Assembly (NCBI RefSeq): GCF_026011735.1
Contig: NZ_BRVN01000009.1
Coordinates: 1-64,000, forward strand
DNA from: Dietzia sp. NCCP-2495
Lineage (GTDB): Bacteria; Actinomycetota; Actinomycetes; Mycobacteriales; Mycobacteriaceae
DNA length: 64,000 bases
Direction of reading: 5' to 3'
Positions 21,826-30,184 of the stretch are shown piece after piece. Position numbers and translations under genes: made by a program. The notes under the pieces were generated by a model. That model searched no databases. It was not told where the DNA came from and saw only the letters and a program-made list of their open reading frames with translations. Within the stretch, counting starts at the first letter, position 1. Each line of letters opens with the position of its first letter.

Positions 21826-21871
21826 CAAGTGGCGGGCGGCGGACTCGCGTCCGGGGCCGCCCGCCGGCGGG

Positions 21872-22732
21872 TCAGCGACCGGTGTACTTGGCGTCCCGCT
21901 TCTCGAGCGCGGCGCCGATGGCCTCCATCATGTCGGCGGAGGCCAGGAAGCCCGCGTTCCACGTCGCGACATAGCGGTTCGACTCGTGGATCGGGCCCTC
22001 GATCGCGCGATTGAGGACCTCGCGGACACCGCGCACGACGAGCGGCGGGTTGTCGGCGATCTCCGCGGCCGTGGCGTGTGCGGACTCGAGGACACCGGCC
22101 GCGTCGTCGGCGACGTGGGAGATCAGGCCGTAACGCAGGGCCGTCTCGGCGGTGATGTCACGGCCCGTCAGGGCGAGCTCGCGGGTCAGGCCGGAGCCGA
22201 TGATGTGGGGCAGGCGCCCCAGCGTGCCCATGTCGGCGACGATGCCGACCTTGACCTCGCGAATCGAGTAGGTCGAGTCCGCCGACCCGTGCCGCACGTC
22301 GCACGCGGAGATGAGGTCGATCGCACCGCCGATGCACCGCCCCTGGACCGCGGCGACGGTGGGGGTCTTGGCCGCGGCCACCGCGTCGATACCCCGGCGC
22401 ATGGTCTCGACGAAGTCGAGGATGCGCTCGTTGCGTGAGGCGTCAGGCGTCTTGTCTTCGGGGAGGAACTCCATGAACTGCGGCATCATCGCCATGAGGT
22501 CGAGACCGTAGGAGAAGTTACGGCCGTCGCCGGCGATCACCGCGACACGGATCTCGGGGTCGGCATCGAGCTCGGCCATGACCTCGGGCATCTCGGCCCA
22601 GAACTCCGGGCCCATGCCGTTGTTGCGACCGGGGCCGATGAGGGTCACCTGCGCGACATGCGGGTGACGGGCGCCCTTCTCAATGCGGACGGAGGCGTAC
22701 TCGCCGGGGGTGGGGGTGCTGGAATCGTTCAT
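21872..22732 (-). CDS. Enoyl-CoA hydratase/isomerase family, dienoyl-CoA isomerase-like
   Basis: A 286-residue crotonase-fold protein. The oxyanion segment VQGRCIGGAIDLISACDVRHGS is followed by SIREVKVGIVADMGTLGRLPHIIG. This stretch closely resembles delta3,5-delta2,4-dienoyl-CoA isomerases, and the three acidic residues used by them (Asp of AIDL, Glu of REV, Asp of VAD) are all present. It would act in beta-oxidation of unsaturated acids with odd double bonds. ATG at 22732 begins the domain; a longer frame starts at 22759. Confidence 0.85.
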   Translation of the reverse strand: MNDSSTPTPGEYASVRIEKGARHPHVAQVTLIGPGRNNGMGPEFWAEMPEVMAELDADPEIRVAVIAGDGRNFSYGLDLMAMMPQFMEFLPEDKTPDASRNERILDFVETMRRGIDAVAAAKTPTVAAVQGRCIGGAIDLISACDVRHGSADSTYSIREVKVGIVADMGTLGRLPHIIGSGLTRELALTGRDITAETALRYGLISHVADDAAGVLESAHATAAEIADNPPLVVRGVREVLNRAIEGPIHESNRYVATWNAGFLASADMMEAIGAALEKRDAKYTGR

Positions 22733-22781
22733 GGGGTCAGCCTGCCATGCCCCGGCCACCCCGGTCCCGGGCAGTATCGGA

Positions 22782-23000
22782 TCAGGCTCCGGAATTCGGC
22801 ATCACGAGCCACAGGATTAGGTAGAGCAGAACCTGCGGTCCGGGCAGCAGCAGCGCCGCGGCGAACAGGATCCGGACCAGCGTCGGGTCCACCCCGAAGT
22901 AGTTCGCGACACCGCCGGCCACGCCACCGATCCATCGGTCGTCGGACCGGACCAGCCGCTTGGCGCCGGAGGGATTGCCGGAAGTGGGAATACTGGTCAT
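22782..23000 (-). CDS. PspC domain protein
   Basis: A 72-residue protein. The pattern RLVRSDDRWIGGVAGGVANYFGVDPTLVRILF followed by a hydrophobic segment (about 42-65) ending LVMPN is the PspC domain (given here only by its parts at residues 15-46). Small membrane proteins of this kind take part in envelope-stress responses. The ATG at 23000 has GAGGAG upstream; the longer frame has no ribosome site. No pspA-like gene is near. Confidence 0.88.
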   Translation of the reverse strand: MTSIPTSGNPSGAKRLVRSDDRWIGGVAGGVANYFGVDPTLVRILFAAALLLPGPQVLLYLILWLVMPNSGA

Positions 23001-23242
23001 GACGGAACTCCTCGGTGTCGTCGTCAGATCGGTTGTCTCCGGGGGCTCTCCCCCGGTGACTTCCACTGTCCTCCCGCACGATCGATCCCACATCGGGGAA
23101 CGACCCGACCCCGTCCCTGATCTTCACTGGCCGACACCCCTAGGGGTGCGACGGTGCGCCGGGGCCGGGCAGGGCCGGGCCGGTCAGGGCGCAGGACCGG
23201 GCCGGGGCCGGGGCCGAGGTACAGACCTGACGAGCGGACCCG

Positions 23243-24025
23243 TCAGGTGTGGAACTCCCCGCAGTCCACGGTGAGCGTCTGGCCGGTGATCGCCGACGAG
23301 CGGCTCGACAGCAGGAACAGGACCGGATCGACGATCTCCTGCTCGGACGGCAGGCGGCGCAGGTCCATCTTGGCGGCCATGTGCTGGTAGACGTCGTCGG
23401 TGGAGCCGCCGTACTTCTCGGCGAGGGACTCGAAGTAGGCCTTGAGGGTGTCGCCGTAGATGTAGCCGGGCGCGACCGTGTTGATGCGGATCCCGCGCGG
23501 GCCGAGCTCCGTGGCCAGTGAGTGGGCCAGCGCAACCAGCGCGGTCTTGGCGATCTTGTAGCCGGCGTAGCGCTCGCGGGAGTGGTGGATGACCGCCGAG
23601 GCCATCATCACCACCGAACCGCCTCCCGCCTCGAGGAGGTCCGTGAACTCCTGCGTCGCGCGCAGGGCGCCCATTACCGAGAGGTCGATGCCGGCGGTGA
23701 TCTGGGCGTGGTCGGTCTGCGCGAGCGACTTCATGCTGGGCACCGCGAACGCACTGTTGACCAGGCCGTGGACGGCGTCGGTGTGCTTCTCGACGGTCTC
23801 GCGAAGCGCGCGCACCGACTCCGGGTCCGTGGCGTCGACCGTCGCGGCGATGGCCCGGCCGCCCGCCTCGGTCACCTCGGCGGCGAGCTTCTCCAGTCGC
23901 TCGGCGGACCGCGCCGCCACCACGACGGCCGCGCCCTCGCGTGCGGCCTCCAGCGCGAGGGTCCGGCCGAAACCGGGGCCGGCGCCGATGATCACGATGG
24001 TCTTGTCCGTGAGTAGCCCTGTCAT
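23243..24025 (-). CDS. Short-chain dehydrogenase/reductase
   Basis: A 260-residue classical SDR. The cofactor loop is GAGPGFGR near 15-22 (in place of TGxxxGIG), the catalytic Ser lies in MMASAV and the YxxxK pair is YAGYK near 152-156; the C-terminal part has the usual INTVAPGYI. NAD(P)-dependent oxidoreductase of unknown substrate. ATG at 24025. It is divergent from the SRPBCC gene. Confidence 0.92.
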   Translation of the reverse strand: MTGLLTDKTIVIIGAGPGFGRTLALEAAREGAAVVVAARSAERLEKLAAEVTEAGGRAIAATVDATDPESVRALRETVEKHTDAVHGLVNSAFAVPSMKSLAQTDHAQITAGIDLSVMGALRATQEFTDLLEAGGGSVVMMASAVIHHSRERYAGYKIAKTALVALAHSLATELGPRGIRINTVAPGYIYGDTLKAYFESLAEKYGGSTDDVYQHMAAKMDLRRLPSEQEIVDPVLFLLSSRSSAITGQTLTVDCGEFHT

Positions 24026-24196
24026 AGATGGACATACAACCAGGAGGGTGGCGGTCGGCGGGGCGGGTTGTGCGATCCGGTAGAGGTGGGCGCGGGGCCG
24101 GACCGCGACGGCAGGTGGCCCGCGGGGGTCCCGCGGAGCGCCTCGCCTGTGGTGTGCTGGTGGCGATCTCCCGAACTCCATCCCGAGGAGCACGTC

Positions 24197-24697
24197 ATGA
24201 CCGACCAGGCCGAGCCGAACCAGACCGCCCCAGACGCCGCCCGCTTCGTCGTGGACCACGAAGTGTCCGCGTCTCCGTCGCAGGTGTTCGCCCTGCTGGC
24301 CGATCCCGCGCGCCACCACGAGACCGAGCCCGGCGACTGGGTGCGCGAGGCGATCGACCCGGCGCCGATCACCGAGGTCGGCCAGGTGTTCGGCATGAAC
24401 ATGGGGTTCCCGCAGGACGGCACGCCGTACACCATGCACAACCGGGTGATCGCGTTCGAGCAGGACCGCACCCTGGCGTGGGAGCCGGGCCAGTACGACC
24501 AGAACGGCGAACTCGGCACCGGCGGGTGGACCTGGCGGTACGACCTCGAGCCCACGGCCACCGGCACCCGGGTCCGGCTGACCTACGACTGGAGTGCGGT
24601 TCCCGACGTCCTGCGCGAGCAGTTCAGTTTGCCGCCGTTCCAGCCGTCGTTCCTGGAGAAGTCGCTGCAGCACCTCGAGGCCGCGCTCGCCCGCTGA
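24197..24697 (+). CDS. SRPBCC family protein
   Basis: A 166-residue polyketide cyclase/START-like protein. It opens with VDHEVSASPSQVFALLADPARHHETEPGDW, typical of the family (residues 20-49), has beta-strand segments in the middle and ends in a long helix (FLEKSLQHLEAALAR). These domains bind hydrophobic ligands in a cavity; no specific ligand can be named. GAGGAG precedes the ATG. Its stop lies in a 26-bp tandem repeat. Confidence 0.88.
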   Translation: MTDQAEPNQTAPDAARFVVDHEVSASPSQVFALLADPARHHETEPGDWVREAIDPAPITEVGQVFGMNMGFPQDGTPYTMHNRVIAFEQDRTLAWEPGQYDQNGELGTGGWTWRYDLEPTATGTRVRLTYDWSAVPDVLREQFSLPPFQPSFLEKSLQHLEAALAR

Positions 24698-24765
24698 CGG
24701 CGGCGCCCGACAGAGCCCGCTGATGGCGGCGCCCGACAGAGCCCGCTGACGGCGGCACCTGCCGG
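24690..24765. repeat. 26-bp tandem repeat overlapping a stop codon
   Basis: Units CCCGCTGACGGCGGCGCCCG plus six bases start at 24690, 24716 and 24742, the third diverging at its end. The first contains the SRPBCC stop TGA; since 26 is not a multiple of three, the repeated TGA falls in a different frame in each unit. Confidence 0.88.
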
Positions 24766-24859
24766 ACCCCGGGTGGCGACGCCCATCGGCGCCCTGGCGT
24801 CGGTGCCTGACAAACCCCCGGCTTTCCCGCGTCAGCTCTGGATGTTCACCTCGGCGGGA

Positions 24860-24865
24860 TACCAT
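24860..24865 (+). promoter_or_regulatory. -10 box of the Pls/PosA gene
   Basis: TACCAT ends 6 bases before the GTG at 24872 with no ribosome site, supporting that start codon over the open frame that reaches back to 24773. Confidence 0.45.
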
Positions 24866-24871
24866 GCGCCG

Positions 24872-27800
24872 GTGCACACCATCCCCGCGCAGTATCTCCG
24901 CAGTTCAGACGCCCCTGACCCGCGGACGTTGATCGATGTCCTCGGCAGTGCCGCCGAGCGTCATCCCGATGCGCCGTGCCTCGACGACGGCACGCGGGTC
25001 ATGTCCTATTCCGAGGTGTGGCGGGAGATCCACACGTCGGCGCGGTGGATGCACGACCAGGGCGTGGGCGCCGGGTACCGGGTGGGGATCCACATGCCGT
25101 CGGGCACGGTGGAGTTGTATCTGTCGATCCTGTCGACGCTCGCCGCCGGCGCGGCGTACGTGCCGGTCGACGTGGATGATCCGGCCGAGCGGGCGGAGCT
25201 GGTGTTCGGCCAGGCGGAGGTGGCGGCGGTCTTCACCGCGGAGGGCCTGCGGGTCACCGCCCCGGGGCGGGTGGTGGACGAGGGACGACGACGAGGCCCG
25301 GTCGGCACCGACGACTGCTGGATCATCTTCACCTCCGGCACCACGGGCCTGCCGAAGGGTGTGGCGGTCTCGCATCGCAGTGCGGCGGCGTTCGTCGATG
25401 CCGAGTCCCGGATCTTCCTCCAGTCCGAGCCGCTGGGGCCCGGGGACCGGGTGCTGGCGGGGCTGTCGGTGGCGTTCGACGCCTCGTGCGAGGAGATGTG
25501 GCTGGCGTGGGCGCACGGGGCGTGCCTGGTCCCGGCGCCGCGGTCGATCGTCAAGTCCGGTCTCGATCTGGGGCCGTGGCTGCGGGAGCGTGACATCACG
25601 GTCATCTCGACGGTGCCGACGCTGGCGCAGATGTGGTCGGACTCGATGCTCGCGGGTGTCCGGATGGTGATCCTCGGTGGCGAGGCGTGCCCGCCGGAGC
25701 TCGCGGCACGTCTGGCCGGTGGTGGGCGCGAGGTGTGGAACACCTACGGCCCCACCGAGGCGACGGTCGTCTCCTGTGCGGCCCCGATGGACGGGGTCGG
25801 CGAGGTGTCGATCGGTCTGCCACTGGACGGGTGGGATCTCGCGGTGGTGGACGCCGAGGGGCAGCCGGTCGGCCTCGGCGAGTCGGGCGAGCTGGTGATC
25901 GGTGGCGTGGGTCTGGCCCGCTATCTCGATCCCGTAAAGGACGCCGAGAAGTACGCGCCGATGGCCACCCTGGGCTGGGAGCGCGCGTACCGCTCGGGCG
26001 ATGTGGTGCGACTCGAGGAGGACGGTCTCTACTTCAACGGGCGTGTCGACGACCAGGTCAAGATCGGTGGCCGACGCCTCGAGCTCGGCGAGGTCGACAC
26101 CGCGGTCTCCGCTCTCCCGGGGGTGAGCGCGGGCGCGGCCGCGATCAAGAAGACCGATGCCGGACAGTCCGTCCTGGTGGCGTATCTCGTGGCGGAGGAC
26201 CCGGACACCTTCGACCTCCCCTACACGGCGGGCCTGCTGCGCGAGACCCTGCCGTCGGGCGTGGTCCCGCGGCTGGCGCTGGTGGACGAGCTCCCCACCC
26301 GCACGTCCGGCAAGGTGGACCGCGCGGCGTTGCCGTGGCCGCTGACGCAGACCTCGGCGTCGGAGTCCGAGCTCGACGGCACCGAGGCGTGGGTCGCCGA
26401 GCTGTGGTCGGGCGCCCTCGGTGCCGACGTGTCCGGCGTGGACGAGGACTTCTTCGCCCTCGGCGGCGGCTCGCTGGCCGCGGCGCACGTGGTGGCGCGG
26501 GTCCGCGAGCGGTTCCCGGCCGTCACGGTCAACGACATCTACGACAGGTCCCGGCTGGGCGATTTCGCGTCCTTCCTCGACGAGCTCGAGCCCGAGGCCG
26601 AGGTGGAGATCCGGGAGGTGCGACCCGTCGGCCGCGGCGCGCAGATCGTCCAGGTGCTCTCCACGATCCCGTTGCTCACCATCACCGGCCTGCAGTGGCT
26701 CACGTGGCTTGGTATCGCGAACAACATCGGTGCCGAACTGGGCGTGACGTGGGCCAGGCCGGTGTCGTGGTGGGTGCTCGCGCTCATGGCGGTCCTGCTC
26801 CTGCTGCCCGTCGGCCGCATGCTCGTCACCGCCGGGATCTGTCGTCTGCTTCTGGCCGGCGTGACTCCCGGGGTGTACCCGCGGGCCGGGTCGGTTCACC
26901 TGCGGATCTGGGCCGCCGAGCGTCTCGTCGAGTCCTCGGGCACGGCCTCCCTCACCGGCGCCGGCTGGCTGTCGACCTTCGCCAAGCTCCTGGGCGCGAA
27001 GATCGGTCGGGGCGTGGACATGCACACCCTCCCGCCGGTGACCGGCCTGCTCACGGTGGGTGACGGCGTCTCGATCGAGCCCGAGGTCGACCTGGCCGGC
27101 CACTGGGTCGACGGCGACGTGGTCCACGTCGGTGCCATCGAGATCGGCGCGAACGCCGTGATCGGCGCCCGGTCGACCCTGCTGCCGGGGTCGACCATCG
27201 GGGAGGGCGCCCACGTGGAGATCGGCTCCGCCGTGGTGGGCACCGTCAAGGCCCGCAAGCGGTACGCCGGGTCGCCCGCCTTCAAGCGGGGCAAGAGGGG
27301 GTCGAGCTGGCCTGCCGAGCCCGCCCCGCACAGCCGCGTGTGGAGCTCGATCTACCAGGTGTCGGCGCTGGTACTCGGCGGGATGCCGGTCGTGGCGATC
27401 GCCGCCGGGCTGGTCCTGGTCGTGTGGGGAGCCCGCGACGCGGACGGACCGGCCGAGCTGGCCCTGCGGACCGCACTGTGGTCGATCCCCGGAGCTCTGC
27501 TCGCCTTTGCCCTGTTCGCCCTGTTCACCCTCGTGGCGATCCGGGTCCTGTCGTTCCGCCTGGCCCCGGGGTTCCACCCGGTGCACTCGAGGATTGCGTG
27601 GCAGGCCTGGTGCAGCGAGCGGATCATGGACGCCGCCCGGAACTGGCTGTACCCGCTGTACGCCTCGATGCTCACGCCCGTGTGGCTGCGGATGCTGGGT
27701 GCGAAGATCGGCAAGGACGTCGAGGCGTCGACGGTTCTGCTCATCCCGTCCCTCACCACGGTCCGCGACGGGGCGTTCCTCGCCGACGACACCATGGTCG

Positions 27801-28720
27801 CCCCCTACGAACTGGGGTCGGGCTGGATGCGGCTCGAGCACGCACAGATCGGCAAGCGCGCGTTCCTCGGCAACTCGGGGATCGCGTCGGCGGGCCGGAA
27901 GGTCCCCGCACGCGGGCTCGTCGCGGTGCTCTCCTCGGCTCCGCAGAAGGCCAAGAAGGGCACCTCGTGGCTGGGCTCCCCGCCGCAGAAGCTCCCGCGG
28001 GCCGTCACCGATACGGACGGCGCCCGCACGTACGAGCCACCGAAGCGGCTCAAGGCGGCGCGTGGCGCCTGGGAGACCCTCCGACTCATGCCCGTCTGGC
28101 TGTCGTTCCTGCTGCTGGTCAGCGTGCTCGTGCTCATGCAGACCGTCCACGACCGCTGGGGCTTCGCGGTGGCCGCGCTGACCTCCGGTGTCGTGCTGGC
28201 CTACGCCGGGCTGGTCGCCCTGGTGCTGGCGGTGCTCGCCAAGTGGATCTTCGTGGGCCGGATCCGCGCAGGCGAGCAACCCCTGTGGTCCTCGTTCGTG
28301 TGGCGCAACGAGGTCGCGGACTCGTTTGTCGAACTGCTGGCCGCGCCGTGGATGGCCCGGCCGGCCACGGGCACGCCCGTCATGAACGCCATGCTCCGGC
28401 TCCTCGGCTCGCGCCTGGGTCGCGGCGTGTGGTGTGAGTCGTACTGGCTGCCGGAGGCCGACCTCATCGCGCTCGGCGACGGCGCGACCGTCAACCGCGG
28501 CTGCGTGGTCCAGACCCACCTCTTCCACGACCGGATCATGCAGATCGACCGCGTGGACCTGGAGGCCGGCGCCACACTCGGGGCGCACTGTGTGACCCTG
28601 CCCGCGTCCTCGATCGGCGAGGGCGCCACCGTCGGTCCGGCCTCGCTCGTCATGCGCGGCGACCGGATCCCGGCCGGCACGCGCTGGCAGGGCAACCCGA
28701 TCGCGCCGTGGCGGGGCTGA
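24872..28720 (+). CDS. Pls/PosA-family membrane NRPS-like synthetase
   Basis: A 1282-residue single-module synthetase. An adenylation domain (about 1-500) has FTSGTTGLPKGVAVSH near 153, FDASCEEMW, NTYGPTEATV, YRSGDVVRL and the Lys of TRTSGKVDR. A carrier domain follows with GGGSLAAA, the phosphopantetheine serine being near 534. The rest is membrane-bound: several hydrophobic segments separate soluble parts with left-handed beta-helix hexapeptides (VGDGVSIEPEVDL, IGANAVIGARSTLLPGS, and again near the end). This is the plan of Pls, which makes epsilon-poly-L-lysine, and PosA. The amino acid used and the product are unknown. GTG at 24872 is preferred. Confidence 0.88.
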   Translation: MHTIPAQYLRSSDAPDPRTLIDVLGSAAERHPDAPCLDDGTRVMSYSEVWREIHTSARWMHDQGVGAGYRVGIHMPSGTVELYLSILSTLAAGAAYVPVDVDDPAERAELVFGQAEVAAVFTAEGLRVTAPGRVVDEGRRRGPVGTDDCWIIFTSGTTGLPKGVAVSHRSAAAFVDAESRIFLQSEPLGPGDRVLAGLSVAFDASCEEMWLAWAHGACLVPAPRSIVKSGLDLGPWLRERDITVISTVPTLAQMWSDSMLAGVRMVILGGEACPPELAARLAGGGREVWNTYGPTEATVVSCAAPMDGVGEVSIGLPLDGWDLAVVDAEGQPVGLGESGELVIGGVGLARYLDPVKDAEKYAPMATLGWERAYRSGDVVRLEEDGLYFNGRVDDQVKIGGRRLELGEVDTAVSALPGVSAGAAAIKKTDAGQSVLVAYLVAEDPDTFDLPYTAGLLRETLPSGVVPRLALVDELPTRTSGKVDRAALPWPLTQTSASESELDGTEAWVAELWSGALGADVSGVDEDFFALGGGSLAAAHVVARVRERFPAVTVNDIYDRSRLGDFASFLDELEPEAEVEIREVRPVGRGAQIVQVLSTIPLLTITGLQWLTWLGIANNIGAELGVTWARPVSWWVLALMAVLLLLPVGRMLVTAGICRLLLAGVTPGVYPRAGSVHLRIWAAERLVESSGTASLTGAGWLSTFAKLLGAKIGRGVDMHTLPPVTGLLTVGDGVSIEPEVDLAGHWVDGDVVHVGAIEIGANAVIGARSTLLPGSTIGEGAHVEIGSAVVGTVKARKRYAGSPAFKRGKRGSSWPAEPAPHSRVWSSIYQVSALVLGGMPVVAIAAGLVLVVWGARDADGPAELALRTALWSIPGALLAFALFALFTLVAIRVLSFRLAPGFHPVHSRIAWQAWCSERIMDAARNWLYPLYASMLTPVWLRMLGAKIGKDVEASTVLLIPSLTTVRDGAFLADDTMVAPYELGSGWMRLEHAQIGKRAFLGNSGIASAGRKVPARGLVAVLSSAPQKAKKGTSWLGSPPQKLPRAVTDTDGARTYEPPKRLKAARGAWETLRLMPVWLSFLLLVSVLVLMQTVHDRWGFAVAALTSGVVLAYAGLVALVLAVLAKWIFVGRIRAGEQPLWSSFVWRNEVADSFVELLAAPWMARPATGTPVMNAMLRLLGSRLGRGVWCESYWLPEADLIALGDGATVNRGCVVQTHLFHDRIMQIDRVDLEAGATLGAHCVTLPASSIGEGATVGPASLVMRGDRIPAGTRWQGNPIAPWRG

Positions 28721-28773
28721 TGATCCCCGGGAGCGGGGCTGACGCAACACGAAAGGCGGTGTCGCGGGTCAAC

Positions 28774-28779
28774 TAGACT
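28774..28779 (+). promoter_or_regulatory. -10 box of the M1 peptidase gene
   Basis: TAGACT lies 10 bases before the ATG at 28790; the 5' leader would be only a few bases. Confidence 0.4.
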
Positions 28780-28789
28780 CGCGCAGGTC

Positions 28790-30184
28790 ATGGAACTCAG
28801 GGCAGTGAAACGAGACCTCGTCGCCAAAGTCGCGGCTCCCCTCAACCCGTCGCGCACCGACCCCGTCGACCCATATCTGCCCACCGCGGGCAACCACGGG
28901 TACCGGGTCTCGCGGTACGAACTGGATCTCACCTACAAGATGAGTTCCAACAACCTCCGGGGCCAGGCCGTCATCAGCGGCACCGTCACCGAGTCGCTCA
29001 AGACCCTGCACCTGGACCTGTCGCAGCACCTCACCGTGTCCAAGGTGACCATGGGCGGCGGTCGGAGCGTGCGCTGGTCGCGTCCCCGCGGCAAGCTCGC
29101 GGTGACGCCCTCCGAGCCCCTGGCCGTGGGATCGACGTTCACCATCACGATCCGCTACTCCGGCAACCCGCGACCCATCCGCGGCTCGTGGGGCGAGGTC
29201 GGCTGGGAGGAGCTCACCGACGGCGTCCTGGTGGCCAATCAGCCCAACGGTGCCGCCAGCTGGTTCCCCTGCGACGACCACCCCTCCTCCAAGGCCCCGT
29301 TCCGCATCAAGCTCACCACCGACTCGCCCTACCGGGCCGTGGTCACCGGCACGCTCGTCGCCAAGAAGCGCAGCGGCAGCATGACCACGTGGGAATTCGA
29401 CCTGCCCTACCCCACCTCCACGTACCTCGTGACGGTGAACCTCGGGCAGTATGAGCACCTCGAGGTCAGTGGCGGCAAGGTCCCGTTCCGGGCCTATCTG
29501 CCCGCCGACCTCAAGCGCGGGTTCCGCGAGGCGTTCGACAAGCAGCTCCAGATGATCGACGTGTTCAGCGATCTCTTCGGCCCGTACCCGTTCGACCAGT
29601 ACAAGGTCGTGATCACCGACGACGAGCTGGAGATCCCGCTCGAGGCCATGGGCATGTCGACGTTCGGCCGCAACACGTGTGAGGCGAACGGCGCCGACGA
29701 ACGACTGATCGCCCACGAGCTTGCCCACCAGTGGTTCGGCAACGCCGTGACCGCCGCGGAGTGGAAGCACATCTGGCTGCACGAGGGCTTCGCCTGCTAC
29801 GCGGAGTGGCTGTGGACGGAGTTCTCCGGCGGGGCGGACGCGGGCAGCCACGCCCTTCGCTACTACTCCAAGCTGCAGAACTCGCCGCAGGACATCCTGC
29901 TGGCCGATCCGGGGCCGGGGGACATGTTCGACGACCGCGTCTACAAGCGCGGCGCCCTGACCCTGCACGCGCTGCGCCTGACGATCGGCGACGAGAAGTT
30001 CTTCGAGCTCCTGCGCGCCTGGGTGGCCAGGTACTCGGGCAAGAACGTCACCACCGACGACTTCCTGCACATGGCCGCCGATCATTCCCCGGTCGACCTG
30101 CGGCCGCTGTGGAACGCGTGGCTGTTCTCCGAGCCGCTGCCGCCCACCCTCGGCATGCCCGATGGCCAGCCCGGATCCCGCTGA
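28790..30184 (+). CDS. M1 family metallopeptidase
   Basis: A 464-residue gluzincin. The zinc site HELAHQWFG starts near residue 308 and the third ligand Glu is in WLHEGFACYAEW near 329. The exopeptidase motif GxMEN is replaced by PLEAMGMS near 284, so substrate preference may differ from classical aminopeptidase N. It lacks the large C-terminal helical domain of long M1 enzymes and shows no signal peptide. It overlaps the next gene by 23 bases and so probably belongs to the same transcript as the envelope genes. Confidence 0.88.
   Translation: MELRAVKRDLVAKVAAPLNPSRTDPVDPYLPTAGNHGYRVSRYELDLTYKMSSNNLRGQAVISGTVTESLKTLHLDLSQHLTVSKVTMGGGRSVRWSRPRGKLAVTPSEPLAVGSTFTITIRYSGNPRPIRGSWGEVGWEELTDGVLVANQPNGAASWFPCDDHPSSKAPFRIKLTTDSPYRAVVTGTLVAKKRSGSMTTWEFDLPYPTSTYLVTVNLGQYEHLEVSGGKVPFRAYLPADLKRGFREAFDKQLQMIDVFSDLFGPYPFDQYKVVITDDELEIPLEAMGMSTFGRNTCEANGADERLIAHELAHQWFGNAVTAAEWKHIWLHEGFACYAEWLWTEFSGGADAGSHALRYYSKLQNSPQDILLADPGPGDMFDDRVYKRGALTLHALRLTIGDEKFFELLRAWVARYSGKNVTTDDFLHMAADHSPVDLRPLWNAWLFSEPLPPTLGMPDGQPGSR

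Larger units (their letters stand above)
21437..21871. other. Repeat-filled intergenic region
   Basis: Lies between the convergent MMPL and dienoyl-CoA isomerase-like genes. It contains, in order, the stem-loop at 21457-21508, the dispersed palindromic element at 21652-21715 and the 40-bp tandem array at 21714-21825. The frames that cross it are GC-driven and look like no protein. Confidence 0.7.

Noticed and set aside
21707-22438. 243-codon frame across the 21.7 kb tandem repeats
   Set aside because: It is an antisense reading of the isomerase-like gene extended by the GC-rich repeat units; no start signal.
24905-28750. 1281-codon open frame opposite the Pls/PosA gene
   Set aside because: Same effect: it exactly mirrors a real gene and has no recognisable domain.
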